Below are positions 1-8,971 of a stretch of 64,000 bases of DNA, piece by piece. How positions within the stretch are numbered: position 1 is the stretch's first letter; every line of letters starts with the position of its first letter. This DNA comes from Octadecabacter arcticus 238. GTDB lineage: Bacteria; Pseudomonadota; Alphaproteobacteria; Rhodobacterales; Rhodobacteraceae. The position numbers and the translations under genes were made by a program. The DNA is taken from positions 4,897,501 to 4,961,500 of the forward strand of contig NC_020908.1 of assembly GCF_000155735.2 (NCBI RefSeq), written 5' to 3'. The notes beneath the pieces are model-generated. The model saw only the letters and a list, made by a program, of their open reading frames with translations. It did no database searches and was not told the origin of the DNA.

Positions 1-417
1 AGATATAGTCCTCGGCACGATTTGCAGCACGTGCGAGGGCGCGGCTTGCCATCAGGATGATCCGTCCACCGGCGTTTTGGATGGCCTCGACCTGTTCGAG
101 ATATGCGCGTCTGACGTCCTCAAGTGAATGAGCTTCTGTGTCAGCCAAGTGGTCCGTTCCGCATCCATTTGCAACAAGTGCATCTGGTAGGTCCGCCTTT
201 GTGCGACGGATCAGGTCAAGGCTCTGTGACCAATCCAGCTCCATTCCGCGCTGCGCTGTATCCATCGCCTCTGCGATGCCCAACCCCAGATCAGCCAGAT
301 GGTGCCGGAACGCCATTGTTTTGTCCCAATCAATGCAGGGCAATCCCATAGACGCGCTGTCAGAGAACGGGTCAGCCACAACATGCGCCGCCGAATAAAC
401 GACACGTGTGCTGTCCT
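1..417 (-). pseudogene. DUF993 protein, N-terminal region, truncated
   Basis: Read leftwards from 417, one open frame runs to the window edge. It contains RVVYSAAHVVADP near its beginning, then EAMDTAQRGMELDW, and ends ALARAANRAEDYI at base 1. I recognise these as the DUF993 family, predicted TIM-barrel proteins related to dihydrodipicolinate synthase whose reaction is not established. About 30 N-terminal codons are missing because the frame runs straight into the IS6 element at 418. The gene therefore has no start and is probably dead. The rest of it lies outside the window. The family call is from memory of the motif. Confidence 0.7.
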
Positions 418-1228
418 GGTATCGTCAAGTTGACGGGGGTCTTTCTCAATCGTACGAAACCATATGACAAAAGCCAAACAATCCGGGGCCTTTAAGGGAC
501 ATCGTTTCCCGCCTGAAATTATTTCCTACGCTGTATGGGCATACTTTCGTTTTCCGATGAGCTTTCGCGATGTCGAGGACCTTTTATACAAGCGCGGTGT
601 GATCGTCAGTTATGAAACAATCAGGTCATGGGTTGGAAAATTTGGCCACCAATATGCCAAAGTCATACGCCGTGATCGGCCTGCACCATCGGATAAGTGG
701 CATCTCGACGAGGTAGTGATCACAATCCGTGGCAAAAAGTATTGGCTTTGGCGCGCTGTTGATAGCAAGGGTGACGTGCTGGATATTCTTGTACAGTCAC
801 GCCGCAATACAAAGGCAGCAGACCGTTTCTTTCGCAAATTGTTCAAGCAATACGGTCAACCGCGCGTCCTTGTTACCGACAAACTGGGAAGTTATGGGGC
901 GGCCCTCCGGAAACTGGCGCCTGGTATCGACCATCGTGCCCACAAGGGATTGAATAATCGAGCGGAAGTTTCGCACAGGCCCACCCGGCGACGAGAGAAG
1001 ATAATGGGGAGGTTCAAATCACCCCGCCAAGCGCAACGATTTCTGTCCGTACATGATCAGGTCCAAACAATCTTTCGCCCTCGCCGCCACAAACTATCCG
1101 CCCCTGCCTATCGGCAATCTCGCTCAGATACTCACAGCATATGGGACGACATCACGTGTGAGCTAAAGGCAGGGTAAAACAGACCGGTGACCCCCATTGC
1201 GGCTTGGAGGCAATAACTTGACGATACC
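418..1228 (+). mobile_element. IS6-family element, copy 1 (complete)
   Basis: The element is bounded by a 14-bp perfect inverted repeat, GGTATCGTCAAGTT at 418-431 and its complement ending at 1228, and is 811 bp long. The flanking octamers (GCTGTCCT on the left, CTCATTGG on the right) differ, so the 8-bp duplication expected of IS6 is absent. The insertion was therefore accompanied or followed by a deletion or rearrangement, which also explains the missing start of the DUF993 gene. Confidence 0.85.
464..1177 (+). CDS. IS6-family transposase
   Basis: This 237-residue DDE transposase drives replicative transposition by cointegrate formation. The N-terminal part (PEIISYAVWAYFRFPMSFRD, then a YETIRSWVGKFG helix-turn-helix segment) and the catalytic core (LDEVVITIRGKKYWLWRAVD, VTDKLGSYGAA, and RRREKIMGRFKS with the Glu) are all in frame. 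The length is usual for IS6 proteins. It starts at ATG 464, 46 bases inside the left repeat. It is not closely similar to the two other IS6 transposases in the window (35.1 and 54-56 kb), which have a different terminal repeat. It appears intact. Confidence 0.9.
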   Translation: MTKAKQSGAFKGHRFPPEIISYAVWAYFRFPMSFRDVEDLLYKRGVIVSYETIRSWVGKFGHQYAKVIRRDRPAPSDKWHLDEVVITIRGKKYWLWRAVDSKGDVLDILVQSRRNTKAADRFFRKLFKQYGQPRVLVTDKLGSYGAALRKLAPGIDHRAHKGLNNRAEVSHRPTRRREKIMGRFKSPRQAQRFLSVHDQVQTIFRPRRHKLSAPAYRQSRSDTHSIWDDITCELKAG

Positions 1229-1439
1229 CTCATTGGATATGCCCGCATGATCCATGCAACACGGCCCCTTGAAAGCATGGTGACATGGTTCGTTTGGTTT
1301 GCGGACACTAAAGTTAGCTCAATATAAGTCGAAGGCCGCAGTAGGACATACTGACGTTTAGTTTGTGCGGGAGGTGAACAGCTTCAGAGACTGGAACGTA
1401 AGCGCGACAAGACCAATACGGTTTGGCCCCGTCGGCATG
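1229..1439. other. Non-coding stretch between IS6 and the glucan operon
   Basis: I see no credible reading frame, RNA or hairpin with a T-tract in these 211 bases. They separate the IS6 right end from the 3' end of the minus-strand polysaccharide operon and may contain its original downstream flank. Confidence 0.5.
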
Positions 1440-2141
1440 CTACTGGACGCGTTCGCAATGCAGCTTGTCTAACAACGTGATGACGTCGGTGGTTGACGTG
1501 TTCCATCCAGAATCTTCAAAGAAATCATCCATAGCGGCAAATGTTTTTGGCCCTAAGAAGCCATCAATCGGACCCGGGTCTGATCCGACCATCAACAACA
1601 ACCTTTGCATCACAGCCTCGTCCGTGGCCTCGCCTACAAGTGCGAGACCGCACGGTGAATTGGGCGCAATGTCTGGGGTCGGCAGCGCGTCGGGTAGGTC
1701 TGCGATGTCTGCGGACACGTCGTCCATTGGCTCTGGCACCGCTGGCGGCATGAAATCCGTTTCAACAACATCTGCGCGGATCAGACATTGCCCAACGACA
1801 CCGGCGATCCTGACCGCTTCGTCAGGTGGCGCGCCTTCGGGATTGAAATCGCAGACCTGCGTTAGCCTGTCACACGACATTTCAATGCTCCAGTCTTGGG
1901 CTGCGAGCGTGGGGCGCAAAACACCCTCACCGTTCGCGAAAATCTTGTAGGTAAAACCTCCGATGTTGCCCTGCTGCCAGAAGGCAGGGAATTGAACAGA
2001 CGCCACATCGGTCACGAAAGACACGACATCTGTCGCACCCGGAAGCGGGCGGTCGAAAGTATCAGACACACAAGGGGATGCGATCACGCCATTGGCTATG
2101 CAAAATTGAGACATCAGACATAGTGTGATCAGTCGTTTCAA
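1440..2141 (-). CDS. Exported protein with C-terminal peptidoglycan-binding-like repeat
   Basis: The 233-residue product starts with a signal peptide (MKRLITLCLMSQFCIANGVIAS, cleavage likely near residue 22), so it should act in the periplasm or be anchored to the envelope. The middle has several cysteines and no recognised fold. Residues about 175-225 (DEAVMQRLLLMVGSDPGPID, GFLGPKTFAAMDDFF) follow the PG_binding_1 pattern of cell-wall-binding helical repeats. The ATG overlaps the stop of the preceding DUF3131 gene by four bases, so translation is probably coupled. It is the last gene of the operon. A role in fixing or guiding the polymer made by the upstream glycosyltransferase is inference. 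Confidence 0.65.
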   Translation of the reverse strand: MKRLITLCLMSQFCIANGVIASPCVSDTFDRPLPGATDVVSFVTDVASVQFPAFWQQGNIGGFTYKIFANGEGVLRPTLAAQDWSIEMSCDRLTQVCDFNPEGAPPDEAVRIAGVVGQCLIRADVVETDFMPPAVPEPMDDVSADIADLPDALPTPDIAPNSPCGLALVGEATDEAVMQRLLLMVGSDPGPIDGFLGPKTFAAMDDFFEDSGWNTSTTDVITLLDKLHCERVQ

Positions 2142-3463
2142 GGGGCGACCCTGATCAAGGGGCCATTGGCGCGAAATGCCAAAGAGGCCAAGACAACAGC
2201 GTTGGTGTTCACAGTAACAGACGTGTTCGTGGACCCATCAATCTCGTAAATCCCTTCGGGCCAGCCGCGTTCTGGATCACCTAGGGGGGCAATCACATCC
2301 ATCAATTCACGGGTGTAATCCGTGCCGAACAGGGCGTCCCACGCAAACGAAGCCTTCGTTGTCACCGTGCGACGGCTGTCCAGTCTGTCCCCTTGGAACG
2401 TCATCACAGCCCATGGTGCCCCGCCGCCCCAAACGGACGAGTAAATGAAGTAAGGGGCGACATCGATATGGGACTCGCTGACAGCCGTCAGGATACCGGT
2501 TTCGCTGTGTCGTGCCTCTTGGGCATTATAAATGGCGGTCGCAAAACGCAAGGAACGCGCATCAAAACCAAATTCTAGGCCGTCAAACAGATAGGGTTCG
2601 CTGACTGTAAATGCTGGCGTCACGTTGCGATGTAGCCGGGAATCGACAGGGATCGGTTGGCCCTCAACATCCTTGACCATCAGTTTGGCTTCAGCATTGT
2701 AAGCGCGGTACATATCAAACCCGAACAACATCATCGCCTTGGCCGCATATTGTTCATAGCCGACACGGCCTTCTTGGTCACGACGCAGGGTGTCATTAAC
2801 GATGTTGCCGCCGATCAACTGCCCGTCTTCGACCATTGCGGACAGATCCCAACGTTCGATTAGGCGCGCGGTTTTGGGCGTAAGATCAGGGTAGTTCGCC
2901 TCAATATGACCTAAAGTGGCGATCATGCGTGCGATATCAAGGGCCGACCAGCCAAGCCCGCGTTCCACCGGTTGGTTCGCGTAATTGACCAAGTCGCCAG
3001 TGCGTACGTTATACGCCTTGTTGGGCAACCGATCGTCGAACAAGCGCAGCGCATTCAAGGTGTCTAACGCCAAACCGATACGCGCCACTGCTTCGTCGCG
3101 TTCTATCACTCCAAGGCGGTTGGCCGAGATAACGGCAACGAAATAGGATCCCGTTTCCCACATGGTTGTAGACGGGTAATTGTCCGTTGAATTCACGAGG
3201 CCTGTTTTGGCATCGGTATTGTTTTGGAAGTAGCGCCAAGCGATGCGCGCATACTCCAGATCCTGCGGTGTTGATGTCCCCACGATGGCCAGTGGCAGCG
3301 GTGTGACGTCCTCAAACAATGCCATCTGCGACCCGGTTCCTTGTGATTGATCTGGGGTTTCGGCCCTGCCGTCGATTGCGGTCACCAACGCCAGTCCGCA
3401 CCCGAGTGCGGCCAGAAAGATGATGTGGCTTCGCGCCTTGATCAAATTCTCTTTAAAGTTCAT
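2138..3463 (-). CDS. DUF3131 exported protein (second of the operon)
   Basis: A secreted DUF3131 protein of about 441 residues. DUF3131 proteins have an alpha/alpha-barrel glycosidase-like fold and occur beside glycosyltransferases; the reaction here is unknown. A signal peptide follows the start (MNFKENLIKARSH, then a hydrophobic run ending near GRAETP). The DUF3131 signatures are present: YARIAWRYFQNNTDAKTGLV, PSTTMWETGSYFVAV, YANQPVERGLGWSALDIARM and the downstream WAVMTFQG. I chose ATG 3463 rather than the longer frame from 3595 because GGGAGG lies about eight bases before it and the signal peptide follows. It overlaps the GT2 gene end by 11 bases. It resembles the larger DUF3131 gene at 6437-8173, which suggests an old duplication within the operon. 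Confidence 0.8.
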   Translation of the reverse strand: MNFKENLIKARSHIIFLAALGCGLALVTAIDGRAETPDQSQGTGSQMALFEDVTPLPLAIVGTSTPQDLEYARIAWRYFQNNTDAKTGLVNSTDNYPSTTMWETGSYFVAVISANRLGVIERDEAVARIGLALDTLNALRLFDDRLPNKAYNVRTGDLVNYANQPVERGLGWSALDIARMIATLGHIEANYPDLTPKTARLIERWDLSAMVEDGQLIGGNIVNDTLRRDQEGRVGYEQYAAKAMMLFGFDMYRAYNAEAKLMVKDVEGQPIPVDSRLHRNVTPAFTVSEPYLFDGLEFGFDARSLRFATAIYNAQEARHSETGILTAVSESHIDVAPYFIYSSVWGGGAPWAVMTFQGDRLDSRRTVTTKASFAWDALFGTDYTRELMDVIAPLGDPERGWPEGIYEIDGSTNTSVTVNTNAVVLASLAFRANGPLIRVAP

Positions 3464-5285
3464 CTTCATTGCCTCCCTCGTTGGCGTCGGGCAGCCAAAG
3501 TGCTGCACCAATGATGCCTGCCATCGCGAGACAGTTGTTAAACCCCCAAAAAACGTTTGAAACGACGCCTGTTGCGGAATGTGGCGTGGTGCCAAACGTC
3601 AGTGAACCAATGGCCCAAATTGTAGCCAGCGTAGTGAGCACCACAATCGCGATCTGTGGCTTCACAAGGGCTAGGAAATTGCCGGATTGACGCACTTTTG
3701 GTGTGACTTTAAATGAAATCTGTTGGCCACGAATGACAGACATGATTGCGCGCATGCCGAGTGGGAAGAACGACAAATAACTGGCCTTGGCGGCGTAACC
3801 GGGCACCCCCCATGTGCCCACCATCATCGCCAATTCTAGGGTCACCAAGAAGGGTATGAGGTGCCAAAAGAAGTCAGCTGAATATGCGGACACGGGCGAT
3901 ATGCCCGAAAACAAATAAACGATGGGTGCGACGAGAAAAATCATATTCCAGATCGGTGCGAGGTAGGAATAGAACGTCGTCGCGTACATGACCCGCTGTG
4001 GAAACGTCAAACCGCGCCGAAACAGCGGGTTGTCATTGATCAAGATATCAAGACTTCCACCGGCATATTTGTAGCGTTGCACCGTCCACGTCAAAAGATC
4101 CTGCGGCGACAGCATCTTGCTTTCGGCGATCGGATGCATCTTCGATTTCCAGCCGCGTTCGCGATCCGAATGCATGACGATGGATGTGTATATATCCTCG
4201 GAGACGTGGAAGCGGTAGGGCATCAAAATCTCGGTCACGGCGGCTTGTGTGCGGATGGCGTCCATCAGTTCGGGTGCGATCAGCGTTTCTTTGCTGGTTA
4301 CGGTGATGACCTCCTCGGTGGAATGGGTGCGGGTCTCAACCTTGGCGCCGAAACTGCGCAGCGCCACTTCCATTACGGCCTCGCGGCGGTGGATTGACCC
4401 AGCCCCACAGCAAAACGAGGCATTGGCCCAATTCCTGCGGCGTTGGATTATGTCATAAAACATCTTGGGGTCACTCACGAAGGGATCGGTTCTAGTTTGG
4501 ATTGGTCCGACAATCTTCTCAATGAAGCACCCAAATATGCCTGCGCCTGATCCAAGCCGACGTTTCAGGGCGACGTGCAGTGCCTCACCTTCGGGAAGGT
4601 CATAGAACCATTGCGGGGTTTGTACCCAAGCCATTTTCGGGTCTCTGAAATAGCCTAACGTGTTTTCCAGAATGGTTGGAAAGGGCCGCGTGTCGGCGTC
4701 ACAAATGACCAGCAAATCGCCAGAGGTTTGTTCCATTGCATGGCGCAAATTGCCGGCTTTAAATCCCTCATTGCTCGTGCGTGAAATATAATTCACGCCC
4801 TCTGCTTCGGCGACCATACGCATCTCCGCGCGCCGCCCGTCATCCAGAACGTGAATCCGGATATTGATCGGGTGGGGGTAAGTAATTTTCTGCGCGTCAC
4901 GAATACCCAACCTAACGAGTTCTGGGTCTTCATTGTACGTGGCGAACATCACGTCTACGAACAGTTTGCGCGGGCCGTCGGGGTGATTGGGGGCAATGTC
5001 TGACAGGGACGCGGGCGAATCCAAAATCTCGATAGGTTCGTCTTTCCAGAGGTTGAAGACAAACAGCAGCATCCCAAAATATGCAAAGCTTTCGGCTAAG
5101 ACCAGTGGAATGGCAAACCACAGGGCTTCGGTGTTCAACGACGCCGTCCAACGCCACCAGATGTACCAAGCCCCAACGACCAACGCGACCACCGCGAGGA
5201 ATTGCCACAGCAACTCACGCGCGGCGGAATAGGGCAGGGGCGGGGGCGGAACGCGGTTCTCGTATTTGGAAAAATAGTCGGCCAT
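3453..5285 (-). CDS. Cellulose-synthase-like family 2 glycosyltransferase
   Basis: A 610-residue inner-membrane processive glycosyltransferase of the BcsA/GT2 type that would polymerise a glucan from a UDP-sugar and export it. Two membrane segments (about 25-45 and 53-80) precede the cytosolic domain, which carries D148-D149 (VLDDG), D196/D198 (CDADTRP, UDP and metal binding), SED at 362-364 (catalytic base position) and QRYKY at 403-407 (the Q-x-x-R-W-like product-site motif). Four or five further membrane segments follow. Unlike BcsA it ends without a PilZ domain, and there is no bcsB, bcsZ or bcsC nearby, so direct c-di-GMP control is not indicated and the polymer need not be cellulose. 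The gap to the upstream acyltransferase gene is three bases. Confidence 0.88.
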   Translation of the reverse strand: MADYFSKYENRVPPPPLPYSAARELLWQFLAVVALVVGAWYIWWRWTASLNTEALWFAIPLVLAESFAYFGMLLFVFNLWKDEPIEILDSPASLSDIAPNHPDGPRKLFVDVMFATYNEDPELVRLGIRDAQKITYPHPINIRIHVLDDGRRAEMRMVAEAEGVNYISRTSNEGFKAGNLRHAMEQTSGDLLVICDADTRPFPTILENTLGYFRDPKMAWVQTPQWFYDLPEGEALHVALKRRLGSGAGIFGCFIEKIVGPIQTRTDPFVSDPKMFYDIIQRRRNWANASFCCGAGSIHRREAVMEVALRSFGAKVETRTHSTEEVITVTSKETLIAPELMDAIRTQAAVTEILMPYRFHVSEDIYTSIVMHSDRERGWKSKMHPIAESKMLSPQDLLTWTVQRYKYAGGSLDILINDNPLFRRGLTFPQRVMYATTFYSYLAPIWNMIFLVAPIVYLFSGISPVSAYSADFFWHLIPFLVTLELAMMVGTWGVPGYAAKASYLSFFPLGMRAIMSVIRGQQISFKVTPKVRQSGNFLALVKPQIAIVVLTTLATIWAIGSLTFGTTPHSATGVVSNVFWGFNNCLAMAGIIGAALWLPDANEGGNEDEL

Positions 5286-5288
5286 GAA

Positions 5289-6440
5289 TTATGCCTTCAC
5301 AGCTTTGGCGGCTTTGCGCATTTCCCAAGGGTTCGGACCAAGCCCGATCGTCCACGCCAAGGGCGTCATCCGTGACAAGCCAATTGCGACAGCTAATGAC
5401 ATTGGCAATGCGAAGGCGAACCGGCCGACAACGATCGTCCAAGGGTCCATGACTTGGAACAGCCCCGTCTTGAACACAGCGACGTCAAACAGATCGATGA
5501 CCAAAGGGTGCACAAGATAGACGCCGAATGTGTAGCGAGCGAGTTTTAACCAGTGATCCGACCAGTGCAGATATTGTCCGCCAACAAAAATTCCAAACAC
5601 AAAAACGGGCATCAAGAAGTGACCGTAAAAATCCCAACCTGCGCGAACGCCCCATCCTCCTGTTTCAAAGGCTACGTTGTAGAAAGGCAATGTGGCCACA
5701 TAGGCAAGGGCCGCAAAATAGAAACCACACCGCCGGATCAGGCGGGATTCTCCGCGTGGGATGCCGTCGTTCCACAACCCATAGATTGCAAACGCCGCCA
5801 TGCCATATCCTACATAGCCAAAAATCTTCAGTGCGCGGATCAGGTAGTCCCGCAGCACAGGATCGATGTCCAATCCCCATAAGAACCCTTGCGCGTTGTT
5901 CATCACACCAATTGTGATGACGACCGTGAGGCCCAAGATCGGATAACGCGTCGCCGTGCGCATCACGGGGTAAAACAGGAACAAGCCGAACAATGTTGGC
6001 AGGAAGTGCATGTGATATTGCGACTTGCCCAAGATCAGATAGCCCAACCAGCTTTGGACCTGCCCGAGTTGGCCCCAGATATAGGGCGCATAGTTGAATG
6101 CATCCGCCTTTATCAGTCGGAAGAATGCGTAAAACACAGTCCAAAAAAGGAACGGCACCAAAAGGCGCTGTGCCTGTAGCGCAATCGCGCTGCCATATGT
6201 GGGCATCTTTTTGTCAACGCGCATCGCCATCAAAAACAGCGAGAACATGAAAAACATCTCCGAGCCCGAAAACTCCCCGATGGAGCGCAGGAACACAGGG
6301 ATCAGGCGCTCGCCTTGCGTGGCGTCAGGGAAGGATTGGCCGCCAAAATCTGTCGATGAATGGATCAATACTACGCCGAACGCAGCGAACACTCGGTTAG
6401 CGTCGAACCAGACCAACCGTGGTTTTGCGGCGCGGTTCAT
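5289..6440 (-). CDS. Acyltransferase family 3 membrane protein
   Basis: A 383-residue protein with about ten hydrophobic segments, typical of acyltransferase-3 (OpgC/OafA-like) enzymes that move acyl groups across the inner membrane onto glycans. The N-terminal signature is WFDANRVFAAFGVVLIHSS, with R16 and the proposed catalytic H27. The ATG overlaps the TGA of the DUF3131 gene before it (ATGA at 6437-6440), so translation is probably coupled. It lies between a DUF3131 gene and the GT2 gene. The natural inference is O-acylation (for example succinylation or acetylation) of the glucan made by the neighbour; the acyl group cannot be read from the sequence. Confidence 0.82.
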   Translation of the reverse strand: MNRAAKPRLVWFDANRVFAAFGVVLIHSSTDFGGQSFPDATQGERLIPVFLRSIGEFSGSEMFFMFSLFLMAMRVDKKMPTYGSAIALQAQRLLVPFLFWTVFYAFFRLIKADAFNYAPYIWGQLGQVQSWLGYLILGKSQYHMHFLPTLFGLFLFYPVMRTATRYPILGLTVVITIGVMNNAQGFLWGLDIDPVLRDYLIRALKIFGYVGYGMAAFAIYGLWNDGIPRGESRLIRRCGFYFAALAYVATLPFYNVAFETGGWGVRAGWDFYGHFLMPVFVFGIFVGGQYLHWSDHWLKLARYTFGVYLVHPLVIDLFDVAVFKTGLFQVMDPWTIVVGRFAFALPMSLAVAIGLSRMTPLAWTIGLGPNPWEMRKAAKAVKA

Positions 6441-8173
6441 GGGTTTGACGCGGGAATTGGACAGCTGGACGGCAGCACTTGACGCACCTGTCGTGGTTCG
6501 AGGTTATGTTCCTCAGTGCTGCAATCGGTTGCCCCAATTTCATAGCCACCAACAACCGGACGGCAATAGATGAATTCCTCAATCGGGATGACAGGCGCGA
6601 TTTGGGTCTGGTTCGTACAGGCGCAGCATGGCACCTCTTCGATCAGGCGGTTCGGGTGACATTTGTTGTCGCGGATGTCCGTGCCCATAAATGCGGTGTC
6701 CCAAACTTGGGTGTTTTCATTGACGTGCTGCAAGATGGGACCCTGAACTTTGTATAGCAACGCCGCGAGGATAACGCCATTGTTGTTCGCGGTTTGCAGC
6801 GGAATGAACCCGTTACCATTCTCATAAAGACCCTCGTAAAAGCCGCGATCAGGAACCGACAGATCAGCGACAGTTTCAAACAGAAGATCGGTGTAGGGCG
6901 TGTCCCAAAGGGCCCAAAGTCCAACGGCTGCTTTGGCGGAAACAGCGGCGCGATCGGGCTGGTATTCTCCGGTGGGATCAAGCGTGTTCCATGGATAGCC
7001 GCCTGCAAAAATACTATCGTAAACAAAGTATGGGCTGCCTTCGACTTGATGTTCGGAGCGGGCGGTAATGATGCCGGTTTGTTCAAAACGACGCTGCTGG
7101 ACCAGATAAATCCGGTTGGCAAATTCTGCGCGCCAGCCGTTGCTTGCCGTCATGCCATCGTTTGTTCGATCTGACGGCAGGTCCCACCCCATTTCCAAAC
7201 CATCGAGAATATAGCCTTCCGTCAAAACGTAATTTTGGCTCCTGAAAACCCGCGGGTCGCGGCCATCAAACGGAACACGAACGCCGAAAATTTCGACGTA
7301 GTCCAGTGGCTCCGGTGACATTGCACGATCAACGTCAAAACCCCAAAGTGCAAAGCCTTTGGCGGCATATTCCTCATAGCCCAAGCGTCCTTCCTGGACA
7401 TAGCGCGTCGATCCATCGCTTTGCGTGAATGACCCGAACATGCGACCATCCTCATTGATGAGGTTGCAGAAATTCCAGCGCATAGGGACGTTATCGACAC
7501 CATTAGCATGGTTCGGATGACGCTCTTTCAAGATTTGCAGCCAAACCAAAAGGCGGCCAATGTCGTTCGCGGACATGCCAATCTCACCAGGTTGATTGGC
7601 GTAATCCACCATTTCACCTGTCGCAGCGTTGTACACTTTATTGGGCGCTTCTCCGCGATAGAGGGGCAGGTTGCGCAACGTGTTGAGCAGGCGCGTCGCG
7701 CGGTCGTCGAACATGCGTTTATCGATCACACACAATTCGTATGCGGCGACTATGGCGCTGATATAGGACGCGGTATCCCAGACTGTTGTCGACGGGAACG
7801 ACCCCACTGCATTCACCAAACCCGTTTCGGGTTGATAGCTGGATTCAAAGTAGGACCACGCGGTCTGTGCCATTTCAAACTCGCGCGTAGTCAGAGGGCC
7901 GTTGCGGCCAAAATGTGCGACTGAATACGTCCGGGAGCCGCGTAAACACTCTGCAGCGACCGGCTCCGAGAGTGAGATCGTCAACGGTGTGGCGGACGTG
8001 ATGGTCACGCTCGTGTAGTCCGCACCGTCGACCGTAACCCCATCGATTGTCATGGCCAACGGGGCGTCCTTGGCCGCGACCTGTGCCGCGACATCCGCGC
8101 TCGGCGCCAGCGACAAAAGCGCCACTGCGCTTGCAAGCAGCCAGTTTGTGGGTTTGTTGTAAGTCACGTTCAT
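6437..8173 (-). CDS. DUF3131 exported protein (first of the operon)
   Basis: A 578-residue secreted protein. A signal peptide (hydrophobic LLASAVALLSLAP, ending near ADVAAQ) is followed by about 80 residues of unknown fold and a full DUF3131 domain (EMAQTAWSYFESSYQPETGL, PSTTVWDTASYISAIVAAYE, YANQPGEIGMSANDIGRL, YPWNTL). The C-terminal tail, about residues 505-578, is cysteine-rich (KCHPN, VPCCACTN, YCRP), which is not part of DUF3131 and may form disulfides. Start choice is open: ATG 8173 has GGAG only two bases upstream, while GTG 8167, two codons later, has ideal seven-base spacing. It begins 40 bases after the switch-kinase gene, so one transcript could cover regulators and synthesis genes. 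Confidence 0.78.
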   Translation of the reverse strand: MNVTYNKPTNWLLASAVALLSLAPSADVAAQVAAKDAPLAMTIDGVTVDGADYTSVTITSATPLTISLSEPVAAECLRGSRTYSVAHFGRNGPLTTREFEMAQTAWSYFESSYQPETGLVNAVGSFPSTTVWDTASYISAIVAAYELCVIDKRMFDDRATRLLNTLRNLPLYRGEAPNKVYNAATGEMVDYANQPGEIGMSANDIGRLLVWLQILKERHPNHANGVDNVPMRWNFCNLINEDGRMFGSFTQSDGSTRYVQEGRLGYEEYAAKGFALWGFDVDRAMSPEPLDYVEIFGVRVPFDGRDPRVFRSQNYVLTEGYILDGLEMGWDLPSDRTNDGMTASNGWRAEFANRIYLVQQRRFEQTGIITARSEHQVEGSPYFVYDSIFAGGYPWNTLDPTGEYQPDRAAVSAKAAVGLWALWDTPYTDLLFETVADLSVPDRGFYEGLYENGNGFIPLQTANNNGVILAALLYKVQGPILQHVNENTQVWDTAFMGTDIRDNKCHPNRLIEEVPCCACTNQTQIAPVIPIEEFIYCRPVVGGYEIGATDCSTEEHNLEPRQVRQVLPSSCPIPASNP

Positions 8174-8213
8174 TCTCCTGCCTGCGGTGCAAAGCCATTG
8201 CTGAGCCCGACCC

Positions 8214-8630
8214 TCAAGTAACTGTTTTCAAAAAATCTAGCGCAAGGCGGTTGCGACCCTTTAAGGCGCCATAAGTTACCGCATCCGCACATTGCACAAT
8301 GAGGCCAAGGCCGCGGCCACTTTCGGCCATTAGATCGATGCTATCGAGGTCTTTGGCATGATCACGAAGATCAAAAAAACCTGCGCCCACAGGGTCAAAT
8401 ACATCCACCACCAGCGCGGACGCAGTTTCGATCAGCGTCACTTCAATGGGCATCTCTTTATCGTGTGTATCCGCATGTTTGACAGAGTTTGTCAGCGTTT
8501 CTGAAAGGCAAATTTCAAACCGGAACATAGTGGTTGAATCCAGAATATCTTTCACAACCGACTTCAACGACATGACCATTTGGTCAACGTCTTCAATATC
8601 GTTTTTCATATGAAAGGACCGGTTGATCAC
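8214..8630 (-). CDS. Anti-sigma-type HATPase (switch kinase)
   Basis: About 138 residues with the GHKL ATP-binding fold of RsbW/SpoIIAB kinases, which bind a target regulator and phosphorylate the STAS antagonist. The N-box reads SETLTNSVKHAD, the G1 box is VDVFDPVGAG and the G2 box is ESGRGLGLI. GTG 8630 overlaps the TGA of the STAS gene (GTGA), the usual coupling in such pairs; ATG 8609 is the alternative start. With the STAS and PP2C genes it forms a complete partner-switching module. No sigma factor is encoded beside it, so its target is unknown and may be a non-sigma protein such as an enzyme or response regulator. Confidence 0.85.
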   Translation of the reverse strand: MINRSFHMKNDIEDVDQMVMSLKSVVKDILDSTTMFRFEICLSETLTNSVKHADTHDKEMPIEVTLIETASALVVDVFDPVGAGFFDLRDHAKDLDSIDLMAESGRGLGLIVQCADAVTYGALKGRNRLALDFLKTVT

Positions 8631-8971
8631 AGGTTTTCGCTCATTGTCTGTGCCGCTGTTTCGACATCGTTGTAGATCGTGAATACGCGGTCCATCCGGC
8701 AAATCCGAAACATCTGTTCGACGTCAGGTCTGAGGCCAGACACAGCCAAATAACCACGGTTGCCGACCCTTTTTAGAATACCAACAAGGGCGCCCAAACC
8801 AGATGAGTCCAAAAACGTCACATCTTTGAAGTCAACAATCAGGTGCGCTGATCCATCGTCGATCAACGCAGTCATCTCATTCTTGAACGTCTTTGCATTC
8901 ACGGCCGTCAGTCGTTCAACGCCGGGCCTGATGATGGTAATCGCTGGGCTATATTTTGTTGTGTGTATCAT
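8627..8971 (-). CDS. STAS-domain anti-sigma factor antagonist
   Basis: A 114-residue RsbV/SpoIIAA-like STAS protein. Residues 54-60 (LDSSGLG) contain the phosphorylatable serine, S57 by alignment with SpoIIAA. In this family the unphosphorylated form sequesters the HATPase kinase and phosphorylation releases it. The start overlaps the end of the PP2C gene by 23 bases and the stop overlaps the kinase gene. It should be cytoplasmic and work strictly with its two neighbours. Confidence 0.88.
   Translation of the reverse strand: MIHTTKYSPAITIIRPGVERLTAVNAKTFKNEMTALIDDGSAHLIVDFKDVTFLDSSGLGALVGILKRVGNRGYLAVSGLRPDVEQMFRICRMDRVFTIYNDVETAAQTMSENL

Noticed and set aside
3453..5285. A standard cellulose (bcs) operon
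   Set aside because: The GT2 protein has no PilZ domain and none of bcsB, bcsC, bcsZ or bcsQ is present; DUF3131 and acyltransferase partners point to another polymer.
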